Assembly: GCA_964460075.1 (NCBI GenBank)
Contig: CAYWPC010000004.1
Span: forward strand, 48,851-112,850
Source of the DNA: JAMBLL01 sp964460075
GTDB taxonomy: Bacteria; Actinomycetota; Acidimicrobiia; Spongiisociales; UBA5794
Direction: 5' to 3'
DNA: 64,000 nt
The position numbers and the translations under genes are program-made. How positions within the stretch are numbered: position 1 is the stretch's first letter; each line of letters opens with the position of its first letter. Shown piece by piece: positions 16,588-25,443 of this stretch. The notes under the pieces were generated by a model. The model ran no database searches, was not told the origin of the DNA, and was given only the letters and a program-made list of their open reading frames with translations.

Positions 16588-17716
16588 TGTCGTCGAGCAG
16601 CGCTGTCAGCCTGCCGAATGCAGGATCCCCAGGATCGATGAGCGCCATGTGCCCGGTTCCTTCGAGGAGGTGCGCCTCAGACCCCTTGGGATGGCGGGCG
16701 ACGTAAGAGGTTGTCTGTGTCACAGGAACAGCGTCGTCGAGCGTGCCATGGATCAGGTGTATGTCATAGTGTGTGCCTCCCGACAAAGACGCCGTCTCCC
16801 AGAGTTGCGGATCGGTGTCCACAGAGGCACCGAGAAAAGCCTCCACAGGGTTGTCGACGGTCTGTTCCAAAGCCATGGCCTGCAGGTCAGTGACAGGGGC
16901 AAGGGCAACGGTTGCGGTGATGCCACTATCGGTGGCAGCGGCTTTGAGAGCGAGATAGCCGCCCGCTGAGTGTCCGATCACGACGATTCGTGCGTCATCC
17001 ATTCCACGATCGTCTGCGTTGTTGTGCACCCATTGGATTGCGCCAATGAGGTCATTACACGCACGAGGAAATGATGCAGGGCCTCTGGTGTACTCAACGT
17101 TGACCGTTGCCCAGCCGCGGCGTGCTAAATCCACAGCCATCGGCTCCATGACGTCGCGTTTCCACACATCTCGCCAGAAACCGCCGTGGACGAGAACTGC
17201 CACCGGCGGGGGCTCTGCCGCGTCCGGTACGCGCAAATCGAGGATCGTGTCGTCGCTGTCGCCATACTGCACGGTTAGCGGCTCCATGATGAGGTGTGCT
17301 GCGAGCACATCGATCGCGTTGAGATAGCCGATCGAGCCACGACCGTAGATGATTCGAATAGCCGCTGCGCCGGTAACGCTCGTGTGCCGCCAGGTCTCTC
17401 GTTCATAGATGTTCGAGATGTGGATCTCCACCGTTGGTATGCCGACGGCGACGAGTGCGTCGTAAATCGCGTAGCTGTAGTGGCTGAGCGCACCAGCGTT
17501 GATCACTATCCCGTCGATTCTGCCAGATGCGCCATGGATAGCGTCGATGATGCCACCTTCGTGATTCGACTGGAAGGTGCTAATCGCTACCCCGATCCGC
17601 CTGGCATGTCGGCGCCATTGTCTTGAGAGGTCATCGAGGGTGTCGGTTCCGTATGTTGCAGGTTCACGCGAGCCGAGAAGGTCCAGGTTCGGTCCGTTGA
17701 TGATGAGAATGCGCAT
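16574..17716 (-). CDS. Fusion: type II 3-dehydroquinate dehydratase + alpha/beta hydrolase
   Basis: Two enzymes in one uninterrupted 380-residue frame. Residues 1-142 are AroQ, the dodecameric dehydratase of the shikimate pathway: IINGPNLDLLGSREPATYG with catalytic Tyr22, QSNHEGGIIDAIH, NAGALSHYSYAI and EIHISNIYERE. Residues about 168-380 are an alpha/beta hydrolase resembling kynurenine formamidases and esterases: oxyanion motif HGGFW (177-181), nucleophile elbow GHSAGG with Ser250, Asp near 327-328 and His356. All key residues of both halves are present. The hydrolase substrate is unknown. It lies 27 bases after the lipoate-ligase-like gene. Confidence 0.9.
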   Translation of the reverse strand: MRILIINGPNLDLLGSREPATYGTDTLDDLSRQWRRHARRIGVAISTFQSNHEGGIIDAIHGASGRIDGIVINAGALSHYSYAIYDALVAVGIPTVEIHISNIYERETWRHTSVTGAAAIRIIYGRGSIGYLNAIDVLAAHLIMEPLTVQYGDSDDTILDLRVPDAAEPPPVAVLVHGGFWRDVWKRDVMEPMAVDLARRGWATVNVEYTRGPASFPRACNDLIGAIQWVHNNADDRGMDDARIVVIGHSAGGYLALKAAATDSGITATVALAPVTDLQAMALEQTVDNPVEAFLGASVDTDPQLWETASLSGGTHYDIHLIHGTLDDAVPVTQTTSYVARHPKGSEAHLLEGTGHMALIDPGDPAFGRLTALLDDITRR

Positions 17717-17743
17717 GGTGGGAGTCTTGATGGTTCCGTTCGA

Positions 17744-18505
17744 TCACGCAAGTGGAGCAGCCACGTGGTCGGGGCGGAGCGTGAGCGCGAGGTGAGCGGT
17801 CGCTTCGCTCGGCACCGTTGCGATGATGGATCGCCCTGCTGCGAGTTGCACTGCGAGCTGATCTGCAAGGGAAGTGGCAGACACGCAGGTCGCGTCCGCA
17901 ACACTCGCTGTGAGATCAGGGTCGAGCGGGATATCGAGCAGTTCGTACACGGGTACGAGAATGTCGTTTATGGCAGCGGAGTCACGGACCACGATCATTC
18001 CACCAACTTGTGCAGCGGTCCGGCTCAGTCGCTGTCCGACGCCCATAATCTTCCCTCCACCTGCGAGGTGCACGCTGTATGCGCCTGGGCAGTACTCCTG
18101 AGGGAGCTCACCTACCTCGCTTGCGATCCCGAACGCTTCGAGCGCCCGTACCACGGCATCCGCAAGACGCGCGAAGCGGCTGTGCATCGAAGGTGCAGGG
18201 TCGGGGTCGGGTACGGTCCATGCGAAGCGGATGGTCCCAGGATGGAAGACGACTGCTCTGCCACCGGCGATCCGAATGGTTGGGTCGTAACCCTGATTGA
18301 TCGCAACGTCGACGGCCTGCTCGAATCTGTCCGAAAGTGCGTCATGCTTCCCGAAGGCCACGACACGGTGTGGCATGCCGACCTGAAGGGTTTCTGGCAG
18401 ATCCCCCGATCCGACCTGCTGGAGAATCGCCCTCGACGTTGCTGTGTCCAGTGCTGCGTCTCCGCTCAGATGGCCGGTGATGATGTTGAGAGAACCGATG
18501 GTCAC
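17744..18505 (-). CDS. Lipoate-protein ligase A-like protein
   Basis: A 253-residue member of the biotin/lipoate ligase (LplA/LipB) fold. Family signatures are RIAGGRAVVFHPGTIRFAW (the R-x-x-G-G-R-A-V-x-H loop) and AGGGKIMGVGQRLSRTAAQVG, with the likely catalytic Lys. It lacks the C-terminal accessory domain of E. coli LplA. It may attach lipoate to acyltransferase or GcvH domains, or act as an octanoyl/lipoyl transferase. The start is GTG 18505. It is upstream of and co-oriented with the AroQ fusion. Confidence 0.8.
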   Translation of the reverse strand: MTIGSLNIITGHLSGDAALDTATSRAILQQVGSGDLPETLQVGMPHRVVAFGKHDALSDRFEQAVDVAINQGYDPTIRIAGGRAVVFHPGTIRFAWTVPDPDPAPSMHSRFARLADAVVRALEAFGIASEVGELPQEYCPGAYSVHLAGGGKIMGVGQRLSRTAAQVGGMIVVRDSAAINDILVPVYELLDIPLDPDLTASVADATCVSATSLADQLAVQLAAGRSIIATVPSEATAHLALTLRPDHVAAPLA

Positions 18506-18631
18506 CCGCGCCAGGGTAGAAGGTCACTGAGCGGAGTGAATCACACCGAGCTCCGCCACAGCAGAGAGATGCCGAAGGGGGGCGGATCGGTGATCATGTC
18601 ACTTGCCCTGGAACCGTGCCATCCTTCCAGC

Positions 18632-19309
18632 ATGAAGAGAATCGCAGTGGTAGCGGCGTTCATAGCTGTTCTGCTTGCAGCGTGCAGTGAGTCTGGTCCA
18701 CTCAACGGTGTGGGAGATCGAGCGAAGTCGTTCGTCGAAGGAGATGTGACGACCACGTCGCTTGTGGCCGTAATCGCTGCAGGCACCGGCGATGAAGGCC
18801 TCATTGGAGCGACGGATGTGCTCTGGTTCAACGACATCATCGAACCCCAGTTCACCGGCGTGGCGGTGGATGTCGTGCAGGCCGTCTGGGATCGAAAACT
18901 CAACAGCAGATTCGTTCAGGCATCTCGCAGCGAGATTGCAGCCGCTATGCCTGGCATCCGCTTTCCGAATCTCGTGCCATCTGACGTTCGCTGGGTGACG
19001 AGCCAACTGGTGTTCGACAAGGACACCGGACTACTGGACCCCGACACATCTGCCGCGTTCGGACTGTGGACCGCGGAGCCGTATCAGTCCGATACAAGTC
19101 GTCTGGGTGTTCTCCGTGTGGGCAGAGCTCCCGTCGATGTCCCCGCCACACGGTCCGAGGTGGTGCCCATCCTCGTACCGGACGGTATCTCGCTTGGTTG
19201 GACGGAGGGCGGGTACCGTTACGAGCTGTTTTGTAGGTCGACTATCTCCGATGAGCTGTGCACCGAGGTTGCACGGTCTTCAGAAGTGATGACCAGACTC
19301 GTCCCCTGA
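18632..19309 (+). CDS. Lipoprotein of unknown function
   Basis: A 225-residue exported protein with a signal peptide (MKRIAVVAAFIAVLLAACSE) whose lipobox LAAC gives a lipid-anchored Cys18. The mature part shows no family that I recognise. The segment TGDEGLIGATDVLWFND suggests a folded alpha/beta domain. It sits between a divergent ligase gene and an ABC exporter gene 47 bases downstream, with no clear functional link. The start is clear because the signal peptide begins there. Confidence 0.75.
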   Translation: MKRIAVVAAFIAVLLAACSESGPLNGVGDRAKSFVEGDVTTTSLVAVIAAGTGDEGLIGATDVLWFNDIIEPQFTGVAVDVVQAVWDRKLNSRFVQASRSEIAAAMPGIRFPNLVPSDVRWVTSQLVFDKDTGLLDPDTSAAFGLWTAEPYQSDTSRLGVLRVGRAPVDVPATRSEVVPILVPDGISLGWTEGGYRYELFCRSTISDELCTEVARSSEVMTRLVP

Positions 19310-19356
19310 AGGGCGCATCGTCTTCGGCGTCGGAAAGTATTCCTAAGGTCCCGTCC

Positions 19357-21255
19357 ATGATGCACGGAAGTTCATTTGGCGCGTTCATGCGCCACGACGA
19401 TTCACAGGCTCCCCCTCCGATCGACCGCGCACTCTTGAAGCGGGTTCTCGCGTATGCTCGTCCCTATCGCGTGCAGTTGGCTGTTGTGTTGGTGACGATC
19501 GTGATCATCTCGGTCTTGACGCTTGTACCGCCACTCCTGTTGAGGACGCTGATCGACACGGCCATCCCAACCAAGGATCTGCAGCTCGTGACATGGCTGG
19601 GCCTCGGTATGGTTGCGGTGCCGTTGACCAATGGCGTGGTCGGGGTTCTGCAACGTCGCTCGACTGCGCGTATGGGCGAAGGGATCATCTTCGATCTCAG
19701 GCGCGAGCTGTTCGACCATCTCCAGTCGATGTCTCTCGGCTTCTACACCAACACGAAGACCGGTGAACTGATGAGCAGGCTCAACTCCGACGTCATCGGA
19801 GCTCAACAGGCGGTCACAACTACGTTCGTGTCACTTGTCTCGAACACGTTCACGGTCACCGCCACGTCCATCATCATGCTCAGGCTCGAATGGCGGCTCA
19901 CCCTTCTCGCGGTCTCCATTCTGCCGCTGTTCATCGTTGCGTCACGCCAGGTAGGCAAGCGGCTACGAGACGTGCGTCGACAGCAGATGGCCAACAACGC
20001 GACAATGAACGCGCTGATGCAGGAGACGCTGTCCGTGTCAGGAGCGCTCCTCGTGAAGCTCTTTGGGAGGGCGACCTACGAATCGGACCGCTTTGGCGGA
20101 GCAGCAGCTGAAGTGCGCGACCTCGGCGTTCGCCAGGCGGTGATCGGTCGTTGGTTCTTCATGGCGCTGGGACTGTTGTCGGCGCTTGGCACGGCTGTGA
20201 CGTTCTGGCTCGGATCTGTCTTCGTCATCAACGATGTCATCACGCTTGGCACGATCGTGGCTCTCAGCGCATATCTGGGCTCGCTGTACGGTCCGCTCGC
20301 CGCACTTGCTAATGCGAAGGTCGAGTTCACCACCTCGCTGGTCTCGTTCGAGCGTGTGTTCGAGCTTCTGGATCTTCCGCTCGACATACCCGCACCGAAT
20401 GATCCCGTGGAGTTGGAGGAGGTGGCCGGATCGCTCGAGTTTCGCGACGTCTCCTTCACCTATGGCGCCACGGCGGATTCGGGGCTCGAGTCGGTGCGTA
20501 GGTTCGGCTGGGGTGATACCGGGCAGGTCGATGACAACGCCACGCGGAGGTCGTCTGACCGGACGCTCGACGGTATGTCATTCTCGGTCGAGCCTGGCCA
20601 AACGGTCGCACTGGTTGGGCCGTCGGGGGCGGGTAAGACGACGACCACATACCTAGTTCCCAGGTTGTACGACGTGACCGAAGGAGCCGTGTATATCGAT
20701 GGTGTGGACGTTCGCCGGATCGCTCCGCACTCGTTGTCGAGGGCAGTTGGCGTTGTGACGCAGGAGACCTACCTGTTCCACGACACGATCGAAGCGAATC
20801 TTCGGTACGCGAAACCGTCAGCTTCGATGGACGAACTGCGATCCGCAGCGGAAGCAGCGAATATTCTTGCGTACATCGACTCGCTTCCCAACGGCCTTTC
20901 AACAAGGGTCGGTGAGCGCGGCTATAGGCTCTCTGGGGGTGAGAAGCAGAGGCTTGCGATCGCCCGAGTGATCTTGAAGGACCCATCGATCCTGATATTG
21001 GACGAGGCGACGTCGCATCTTGATGCTCGATCTGAAGCTCTGGTGCAAGAGGCTCTGGAGCGTGTCATGGAGGGTCGCACGTCGCTCGTGATAGCACACA
21101 GGCTGTCAACGATTCTCAACGCAGATGTGATTCTCGTCATAGATGGTGGACGAGTCACGGAATCGGGGACGCATCACGATCTGCTCGATCTCTCCGGTTT
21201 GTACGCCCGATTGTTCGACACACAGTTCCGTGACGCGGTTGCAGGCGGGACGTGA
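19357..21255 (+). CDS. ABC exporter, fused permease and ATPase
   Basis: A 632-residue half-transporter of the type IV exporter (MsbA/LmrA-like) class. About six membrane helices lie in residues 30-310, followed by an ATPase domain. The A-loop FTYG is near 367, Walker A GPSGAGKTTT near 420, signature LSGGEKQR near 525, Walker B ILILDEATSHLD near 545, and the H-loop in IAHRLST. About 27 extra residues lie between the A-loop and Walker A compared with usual spacing. The substrate (drug or lipid) is not predictable. The ATG is set by AAGGT upstream and by the previous stop. Confidence 0.9.
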   Translation: MMHGSSFGAFMRHDDSQAPPPIDRALLKRVLAYARPYRVQLAVVLVTIVIISVLTLVPPLLLRTLIDTAIPTKDLQLVTWLGLGMVAVPLTNGVVGVLQRRSTARMGEGIIFDLRRELFDHLQSMSLGFYTNTKTGELMSRLNSDVIGAQQAVTTTFVSLVSNTFTVTATSIIMLRLEWRLTLLAVSILPLFIVASRQVGKRLRDVRRQQMANNATMNALMQETLSVSGALLVKLFGRATYESDRFGGAAAEVRDLGVRQAVIGRWFFMALGLLSALGTAVTFWLGSVFVINDVITLGTIVALSAYLGSLYGPLAALANAKVEFTTSLVSFERVFELLDLPLDIPAPNDPVELEEVAGSLEFRDVSFTYGATADSGLESVRRFGWGDTGQVDDNATRRSSDRTLDGMSFSVEPGQTVALVGPSGAGKTTTTYLVPRLYDVTEGAVYIDGVDVRRIAPHSLSRAVGVVTQETYLFHDTIEANLRYAKPSASMDELRSAAEAANILAYIDSLPNGLSTRVGERGYRLSGGEKQRLAIARVILKDPSILILDEATSHLDARSEALVQEALERVMEGRTSLVIAHRLSTILNADVILVIDGGRVTESGTHHDLLDLSGLYARLFDTQFRDAVAGGT

Positions 21256-21316
21256 TCCGGCGGATATCGGGGCTGGCACTCCTCGCGTCTGCGTGTGGGA
21301 GGTCAGGGGCGTCTGG

Positions 21317-21847
21317 CTACTTCGATGGGATCGAGTCGGGCGAGGACCGAAAGCTGCCTGGCGGCTCGTCTTCGAGATCGGCGCGCGCCTGTGGGACGAC
21401 CAAGACGGGTCGGCCGGCCTCGAGCATGACCTTGGCAGACACGCTCTCCCACGCATCGAACGTGAAGATCTGCTTGGTCGTGCCAAGGATGACGACGTCG
21501 ACATTCAACTCGTTGGCGGCGGCCGAGATCGCGGTTGCCGGGTCTGTTCCTTCCAGCACGCGGACTTCGCAGGGTATTCGAGCGCTCTCAAGAGCCTGCT
21601 TGATCGGGTCGGTGAGTCGGTGCCCGCGCTCTGCTAAATAGGTGGCTACGACGTGGTCGTTGCGAGGCGGCTCTGGCGTGTCGCGCAGCGGGTGCCAGTC
21701 GCCTGCATCGAGATCTTGGAGAAAGTCCCGCGGAACCTCGACGACCGTCGTGACGGTGACGTAGCCGTTGCCGCCAATGAGATGGCGGGCGAATTCGACG
21801 ACGGGTTCGGGGCTGAGCGCCCCGGCTGTTGCGACGAGAACGTGCAT
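21317..21847 (-). CDS. Universal stress protein (UspA family)
   Basis: A 176-residue single Usp domain. It starts MHVLVATAGALSPEPVVEFARHL and has the C-terminal nucleotide-binding signature region VDVVILGTTKQIFTFDAWES followed by GRPVLVVP. The second half of the G-x2-G-x9-G(S/T) ATP motif is imperfect, so ATP binding is uncertain. It is divergent from marC. ATG 21847 is used; in-frame GTG and TTG codons lie just upstream. Confidence 0.8.
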   Translation of the reverse strand: MHVLVATAGALSPEPVVEFARHLIGGNGYVTVTTVVEVPRDFLQDLDAGDWHPLRDTPEPPRNDHVVATYLAERGHRLTDPIKQALESARIPCEVRVLEGTDPATAISAAANELNVDVVILGTTKQIFTFDAWESVSAKVMLEAGRPVLVVPQARADLEDEPPGSFRSSPDSIPSK

Positions 21848-21948
21848 CACCAAGGAGCATAGGAGGATGTGGCGGATGGCGGAAAGTCACAGCCGGATTC
21901 TGTAAGCGATGGCGACGTCGTGCCGCTCCCAGACCTACCCTCACGACC

Positions 21949-22581
21949 ATGGAGATGACCTCTACACAGCTTCTGACGTTCTCTGTCGGCTTGGTCGCGA
22001 TCGTGAACCCTCTGATGCTGCTCGCCCCGTTTCTGGCTCTGACGGATGCGTACCCCGACAAGCTACGGAAGCGATCGGCGAGGCGCGTCGCACTGACTGC
22101 AGTCATCGTATTGGCTATTACCACGTGGATTGGGCAGAACATTCTCTTCTTCTTCGGGATCGGTGTTGCGGAGCTTCAAATGGCCGCAGGGTTTGTCCTG
22201 CTGCTCCTGGGCGTACCGATGTTCACAGGGCCAGCCGGTAAGGCGATTCCGAAGGGGAGCGAGGGCGATCCGGAGAACTGGAAAGCGGCAGCCATCGTTC
22301 CGCTGACGATCCCGCTATCAGTCGGAGCAGGGACGATGGCGTTCGTCATCGCTCAGGCTGCCGCCTATCCCGGGTCCGTCGACCTTCTCGCTATCACGGC
22401 GGTCGATATTGTCGTGGCCGGCATTCTCGGAGTCGTGCTCGTCTTTGCGAACAAGATCAGGCTCAGACTCGGACACGTCGGCATCAACGTGATGTCACGC
22501 GTGATGGGCATTCTGCTCATGGCCCTCGGCTTCGGGCTTCTCACGGCAGGACTCCGTCAGCTTCTACCTGGTCTGTCCTGA
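21949..22581 (+). CDS. MarC/NAAT-family membrane protein
   Basis: A 210-residue protein with six predicted membrane helices and MarC-family features: FSVGLVAIVNPLMLLAPFLALT near the start and PLTIPLSVGAGTMAFVIAQA in the middle. MarC-type proteins are small-amino-acid transporters or of unknown role. ATG 21949 has no ribosome site, but TACCCT at 21936-21941 is a plausible -10 hexamer, so the transcript may be leaderless. Confidence 0.85.
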   Translation: MEMTSTQLLTFSVGLVAIVNPLMLLAPFLALTDAYPDKLRKRSARRVALTAVIVLAITTWIGQNILFFFGIGVAELQMAAGFVLLLLGVPMFTGPAGKAIPKGSEGDPENWKAAAIVPLTIPLSVGAGTMAFVIAQAAAYPGSVDLLAITAVDIVVAGILGVVLVFANKIRLRLGHVGINVMSRVMGILLMALGFGLLTAGLRQLLPGLS

Positions 22582-22646
22582 GGCCTGGCTGCATCGCCAC
22601 TCACGTCGAACAGCTCACCGGTTGGGGCAGGTCGCATCGATGCATC

Positions 22647-22667
22647 GCCCCGAAGGCATCGCGGGGC
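22647..22667. terminator. Weak hairpin between convergent genes
   Basis: GCCCCG and CGGGGC form a 6-bp stem with a 9-base loop between marC and the convergent small gene. There is no U-run on either strand, so its termination role is only suggested by position. Confidence 0.3.
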
Positions 22668-22670
22668 TAC

Positions 22671-23063
22671 TCACTCTCGGTGTTGGCGGTCAGGGATGCT
22701 TGTGCGGAGTTGCTCGAGACGCTGCGTGAGGGATGCGACCTCTTCTGCGTGCTGTTCATCGATCATTCTGTTGATCGTGGCGCTGTACGCTCCAGGATCC
22801 TGAATGTTCTTCCCACTCCGACGTTCCTGATATCCCTCCGTGATGTGCATGACATCGATCGTGTGTAGCCGTGCAAGGATCGCCTTGATCTCCTGGTCGA
22901 CCGATGCGGGATGGCGTCCGCTCAACGACAGCGCAGCGGCCTTATCGCGAAGTTGCTGCCGTTGGTGTTCGAGGTGCCGTCGTTCCGTGCCGTCTGGCAG
23001 ATCGGAGATCGTAGCCGACAGCTGCTTGATGTGAGACAGCAGTTCATCAATGGGAGATTGCAT
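22671..23063 (-). CDS. Small helical protein (paralogue of 49952-50365)
   Basis: A 130-residue protein, rich in Arg, Glu, Leu and Gln and probably coiled coil, with no membrane segment. I do not recognise a named family. Its N-terminal half (LPDGTERRHLEHQRQQLRDK) and length match the protein at 49952 (LPDDAFGERWELRRQQDELR), so the two are probably paralogues. ATG 23063 has AGGTG upstream. A much longer in-frame extension exists but is unlike protein. Confidence 0.65.
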   Translation of the reverse strand: MQSPIDELLSHIKQLSATISDLPDGTERRHLEHQRQQLRDKAAALSLSGRHPASVDQEIKAILARLHTIDVMHITEGYQERRSGKNIQDPGAYSATINRMIDEQHAEEVASLTQRLEQLRTSIPDRQHRE

Positions 23064-23572
23064 GTTCACCTGCGGGGGAGACGGGTTCGCGCACGGAGGG
23101 TAATCGGTGCCCACTCTGCGGTGAAACCGCGAACGGACACGCCGCCTGTGCTGCGCTGTTGGCACCGTCTTCGGGTAGCTGATAATGGTACGTGCTCCAA
23201 GCGACGTTCGGTGATATCGCTTGGCGCGCCCAGTCACTTCCTGGTGATCTCCTGGCACATCCACGGGTTGAGCGACGACGAGGTAGCAGGCGGTGGCAAC
23301 CCTCATCCGATGGTCGAGGGTTGCCGTGTTGGTTGCGGCACAAGGGCTACACGACGATCTCTCGATCATCACATGAGGTGGACACGAATGACAAAACCGA
23401 CTTACCCACGGTTCTGTGGGTAAGAACTGCTGGCGGTCGACTGACACAGATCGGTCAGCTCGCAGGGGCAGAGTCGCCCGAGTGGGTCGCGCCTGGCACG
23501 ATCGTGGTGACCGCGTACCAGGTGAGACCCTCGGATACAGACCTGAGAAGTCGGGACGATCTGGCGAGCGTG
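23064..23572. other. Intergenic region without recognised gene
   Basis: About 500 bases between two minus-strand genes. All six frames give low-quality Arg/Ser/Pro-rich translations that I do not consider coding. It holds a strong hairpin at 23401-23424 and a weaker one nearby (CTGAC/GTCAG around 23441-23458). The promoter of the small downstream gene should lie in its left part. Confidence 0.5.
23401..23424 (-). terminator. Probable terminator of the DinB-like gene
   Basis: Perfect 9-bp inverted repeat CTTACCCAC / GTGGGTAAG with a 6-base loop. Read on the minus strand, the stem is followed by TCGGTTTTG, a modest T-run. It lies about 150 bases after the stop of the gene at 23573-24358. Confidence 0.5.
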
Positions 23573-24358
23573 TCAGTAGGCCCTTGCGATGAGGAGTGCC
23601 GTTTCGGCGAACTCTCCGACTGCCTTCAGACCGGTCTCGTCTGCGCTCTGGCGTTGTACGACGAGACGACACCAGTCGCCCGCCATACCCTTGATTACCT
23701 GGTCGGTGTCCTCAGGGCCGAACCTCCATGCAGCGTAGAGCGGCCCCATGACCTCAACGCGTATTCCCTGCTCTGGGAAGTGCTCTCCGGCCTGATCGAA
23801 GGAGAAGGGGAGCGATCGTTGGCCGAGAGACGCGATGTGGCGGAGACGGGTGGTGTCGGTGAGAGGGTCCTCGTACTGTTCGTCATCCTCTGGCGGCTGC
23901 TCGAGGGGTGTGATACGCCCGAGTATGGCCGACTTGACGTCGAGCCCGTGTGCCCAGGTCTCCATGAGACGAATCGCTGCGAACGATCTGGCGCTCATGT
24001 CGCCGTAGAGCCACGGAACTCTTCCGACTCCTGGCATGCGCGAGAGGGCATCGACGACGTCGGCCCGCCCGAAGCGCCACCATTCGATGATCTCTTGGTG
24101 GCGTCGCCCACGACCCATGTCGACCCCGGTCTCTGTCCAGGTGTCCATGTCCGAGATGTCCTCTGCCTGTACCCGGTCTTCACCTTGCTGAAGGACCTCG
24201 GCCGCGAACGCCTCGGTGAAAGCGAGATGGCTTACCGTGTCCTGGATGGTCCAGCCAGGCGCAGGCGTCGGCGTCGCCCACTGTCGGTCTCGAAGTGTCT
24301 GGAGGAACTGGTCGAGGTGCTGCTGCTCCGCTACCAGATCGGAAAGGATCTCACGCAT
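23573..24358 (-). CDS. TIGR03084-like DinB / maleylpyruvate-isomerase-fold protein
   Basis: A 261-residue member of the actinobacterial DinB/mycothiol-dependent maleylpyruvate isomerase (MDMPI) superfamily. Family marks are TPTPAPGWTIQDTVSHLAFTE (the tryptophan and the first metal His), a middle acidic stretch, and IRLMETWAHGLDV, carrying the second metal His. The family binds a divalent metal and may use mycothiol; the substrate here is unknown. It precedes nothing on its strand except the small gene 500 bases away. Confidence 0.82.
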   Translation of the reverse strand: MREILSDLVAEQQHLDQFLQTLRDRQWATPTPAPGWTIQDTVSHLAFTEAFAAEVLQQGEDRVQAEDISDMDTWTETGVDMGRGRRHQEIIEWWRFGRADVVDALSRMPGVGRVPWLYGDMSARSFAAIRLMETWAHGLDVKSAILGRITPLEQPPEDDEQYEDPLTDTTRLRHIASLGQRSLPFSFDQAGEHFPEQGIRVEVMGPLYAAWRFGPEDTDQVIKGMAGDWCRLVVQRQSADETGLKAVGEFAETALLIARAY

Positions 24359-24402
24359 AACGCAATTCTACTGCACCTCGGGATCGAGACGGATCTTGTC
24401 GC

Positions 24403-25443
24403 CTATGCGGCCGACTTGTTGATCCTGTCGATCAACGCCCGGAGGCGGCCGTAGCCGTGGCGATCGAAGTCGAACGCGAGTCTCGGGAGGTCAACGTTGT
24501 CGTCTGTATCGATTTCTGCCTGTGTTGCTTCGATTCTCTCGATCTTCCCCGAGCGGATGATGTCGTCGAATTCGTCGTTGAGCTCGACGATCAGAGAGTC
24601 CGACACGTCGTTGTTGAGGCGAAGCACAAGTCGACGATCGACGAAACGCTGGGAGTGATACAGGTGAAAGAACAGGTTGATTTCCTCGATGGCTTCGTCT
24701 AGATCGGTTGTTACGAGGTACAGATTCTTGTCAGATGGTGAGATCATGCCCTGTTGCATCAGCTTGTCGCAGAGCACCTGCCATGCCTGCCAGTAACCCG
24801 TGTCTTCATGATCGATCATGACGATGGGGTGTGTGTCAGATTTTCCCGTCTGGATGAGTGTCAAGAGCTCGAAAGCTTCATCCATCGTGCCGAATCCACC
24901 AGGGAACAAGGCGAATGCACTCGACTCCTTGACGAACTGGACCTTGCGGGTGAAGAAGTACTTGAAGTTGATGACTTTCCCTGGCGACAGGTAGTCATTC
25001 GCACCGTTTTCGAACGGTAGCCGTATGTTGACTCCGAAGCTGGCATCGGTGCCTGCGCCCTTGTTCGCTGCCTCCATGACGCCAGGACCGGCGCCTGTGA
25101 TAACCATCCACCCATGTTCTTCGGCCATTCTTCGACCGAACTCTTCCGCCATTTGATAGTTGGGGTCGTCGGGAGCGGTTCTTGCCGAGCCGTACACGGC
25201 GACTTTTCTGTGGTCTCGATGCGGGTTGAACACGAGGAATGAGTAGCGGAGCTCCTTGAGCGCCGTGTTCATCAGCTTGACGTCTCCGCGGTCGGTCTTG
25301 TCCTTGATCAATTTGAGTCCGGTCACGATGATCTCGCGCACCAAATCTGCATCCGTGTTCTTCCCGTCGGTGCCTGCAACGACTTCAGTCACCAGGTGAT
25401 CGATCATCGCGTCGATCGAGGCGTTGTTCATCTTGTAGCTCAT
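24403..25443 (-). CDS. LOG-family nucleotide-binding protein
   Basis: A 346-residue Rossmann-type LOG protein. The family signatures VITGAGPGVMEAANKGAG and FPGGFGTMDEAFELLTL (PGGxGTxxE) are intact. Members hydrolyse nucleoside 5'-monophosphates (cytokinin-activating or PpnN-like). This one has about 75 extra N-terminal and 100 extra C-terminal residues around the core, as in the longer PpnN-like forms, so nucleotide salvage is more likely than cytokinin production. ATG 25443 follows TGGAGGC. Confidence 0.85.
   Translation of the reverse strand: MSYKMNNASIDAMIDHLVTEVVAGTDGKNTDADLVREIIVTGLKLIKDKTDRGDVKLMNTALKELRYSFLVFNPHRDHRKVAVYGSARTAPDDPNYQMAEEFGRRMAEEHGWMVITGAGPGVMEAANKGAGTDASFGVNIRLPFENGANDYLSPGKVINFKYFFTRKVQFVKESSAFALFPGGFGTMDEAFELLTLIQTGKSDTHPIVMIDHEDTGYWQAWQVLCDKLMQQGMISPSDKNLYLVTTDLDEAIEEINLFFHLYHSQRFVDRRLVLRLNNDVSDSLIVELNDEFDDIIRSGKIERIEATQAEIDTDDNVDLPRLAFDFDRHGYGRLRALIDRINKSAA

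Noticed and set aside
17765..18631. Upstream plus-strand extension of the lipoprotein frame
   Set aside because: Antisense to the lipoate-ligase gene. The true start is the signal peptide at 18632.
23064..23672. 200-residue N-terminal extension of the small gene at 22671
   Set aside because: The extension is Arg/Ser/Pro-rich with no protein character. ATG 23063 with AGGTG gives a product matching its paralogue in length.
23192..24454. Long plus-strand open frame of about 420 codons
   Set aside because: Mostly antisense to the DinB-like gene, with Arg/Ser/Glu-rich composition and no recognisable domain. The minus-strand frame has clear family motifs.
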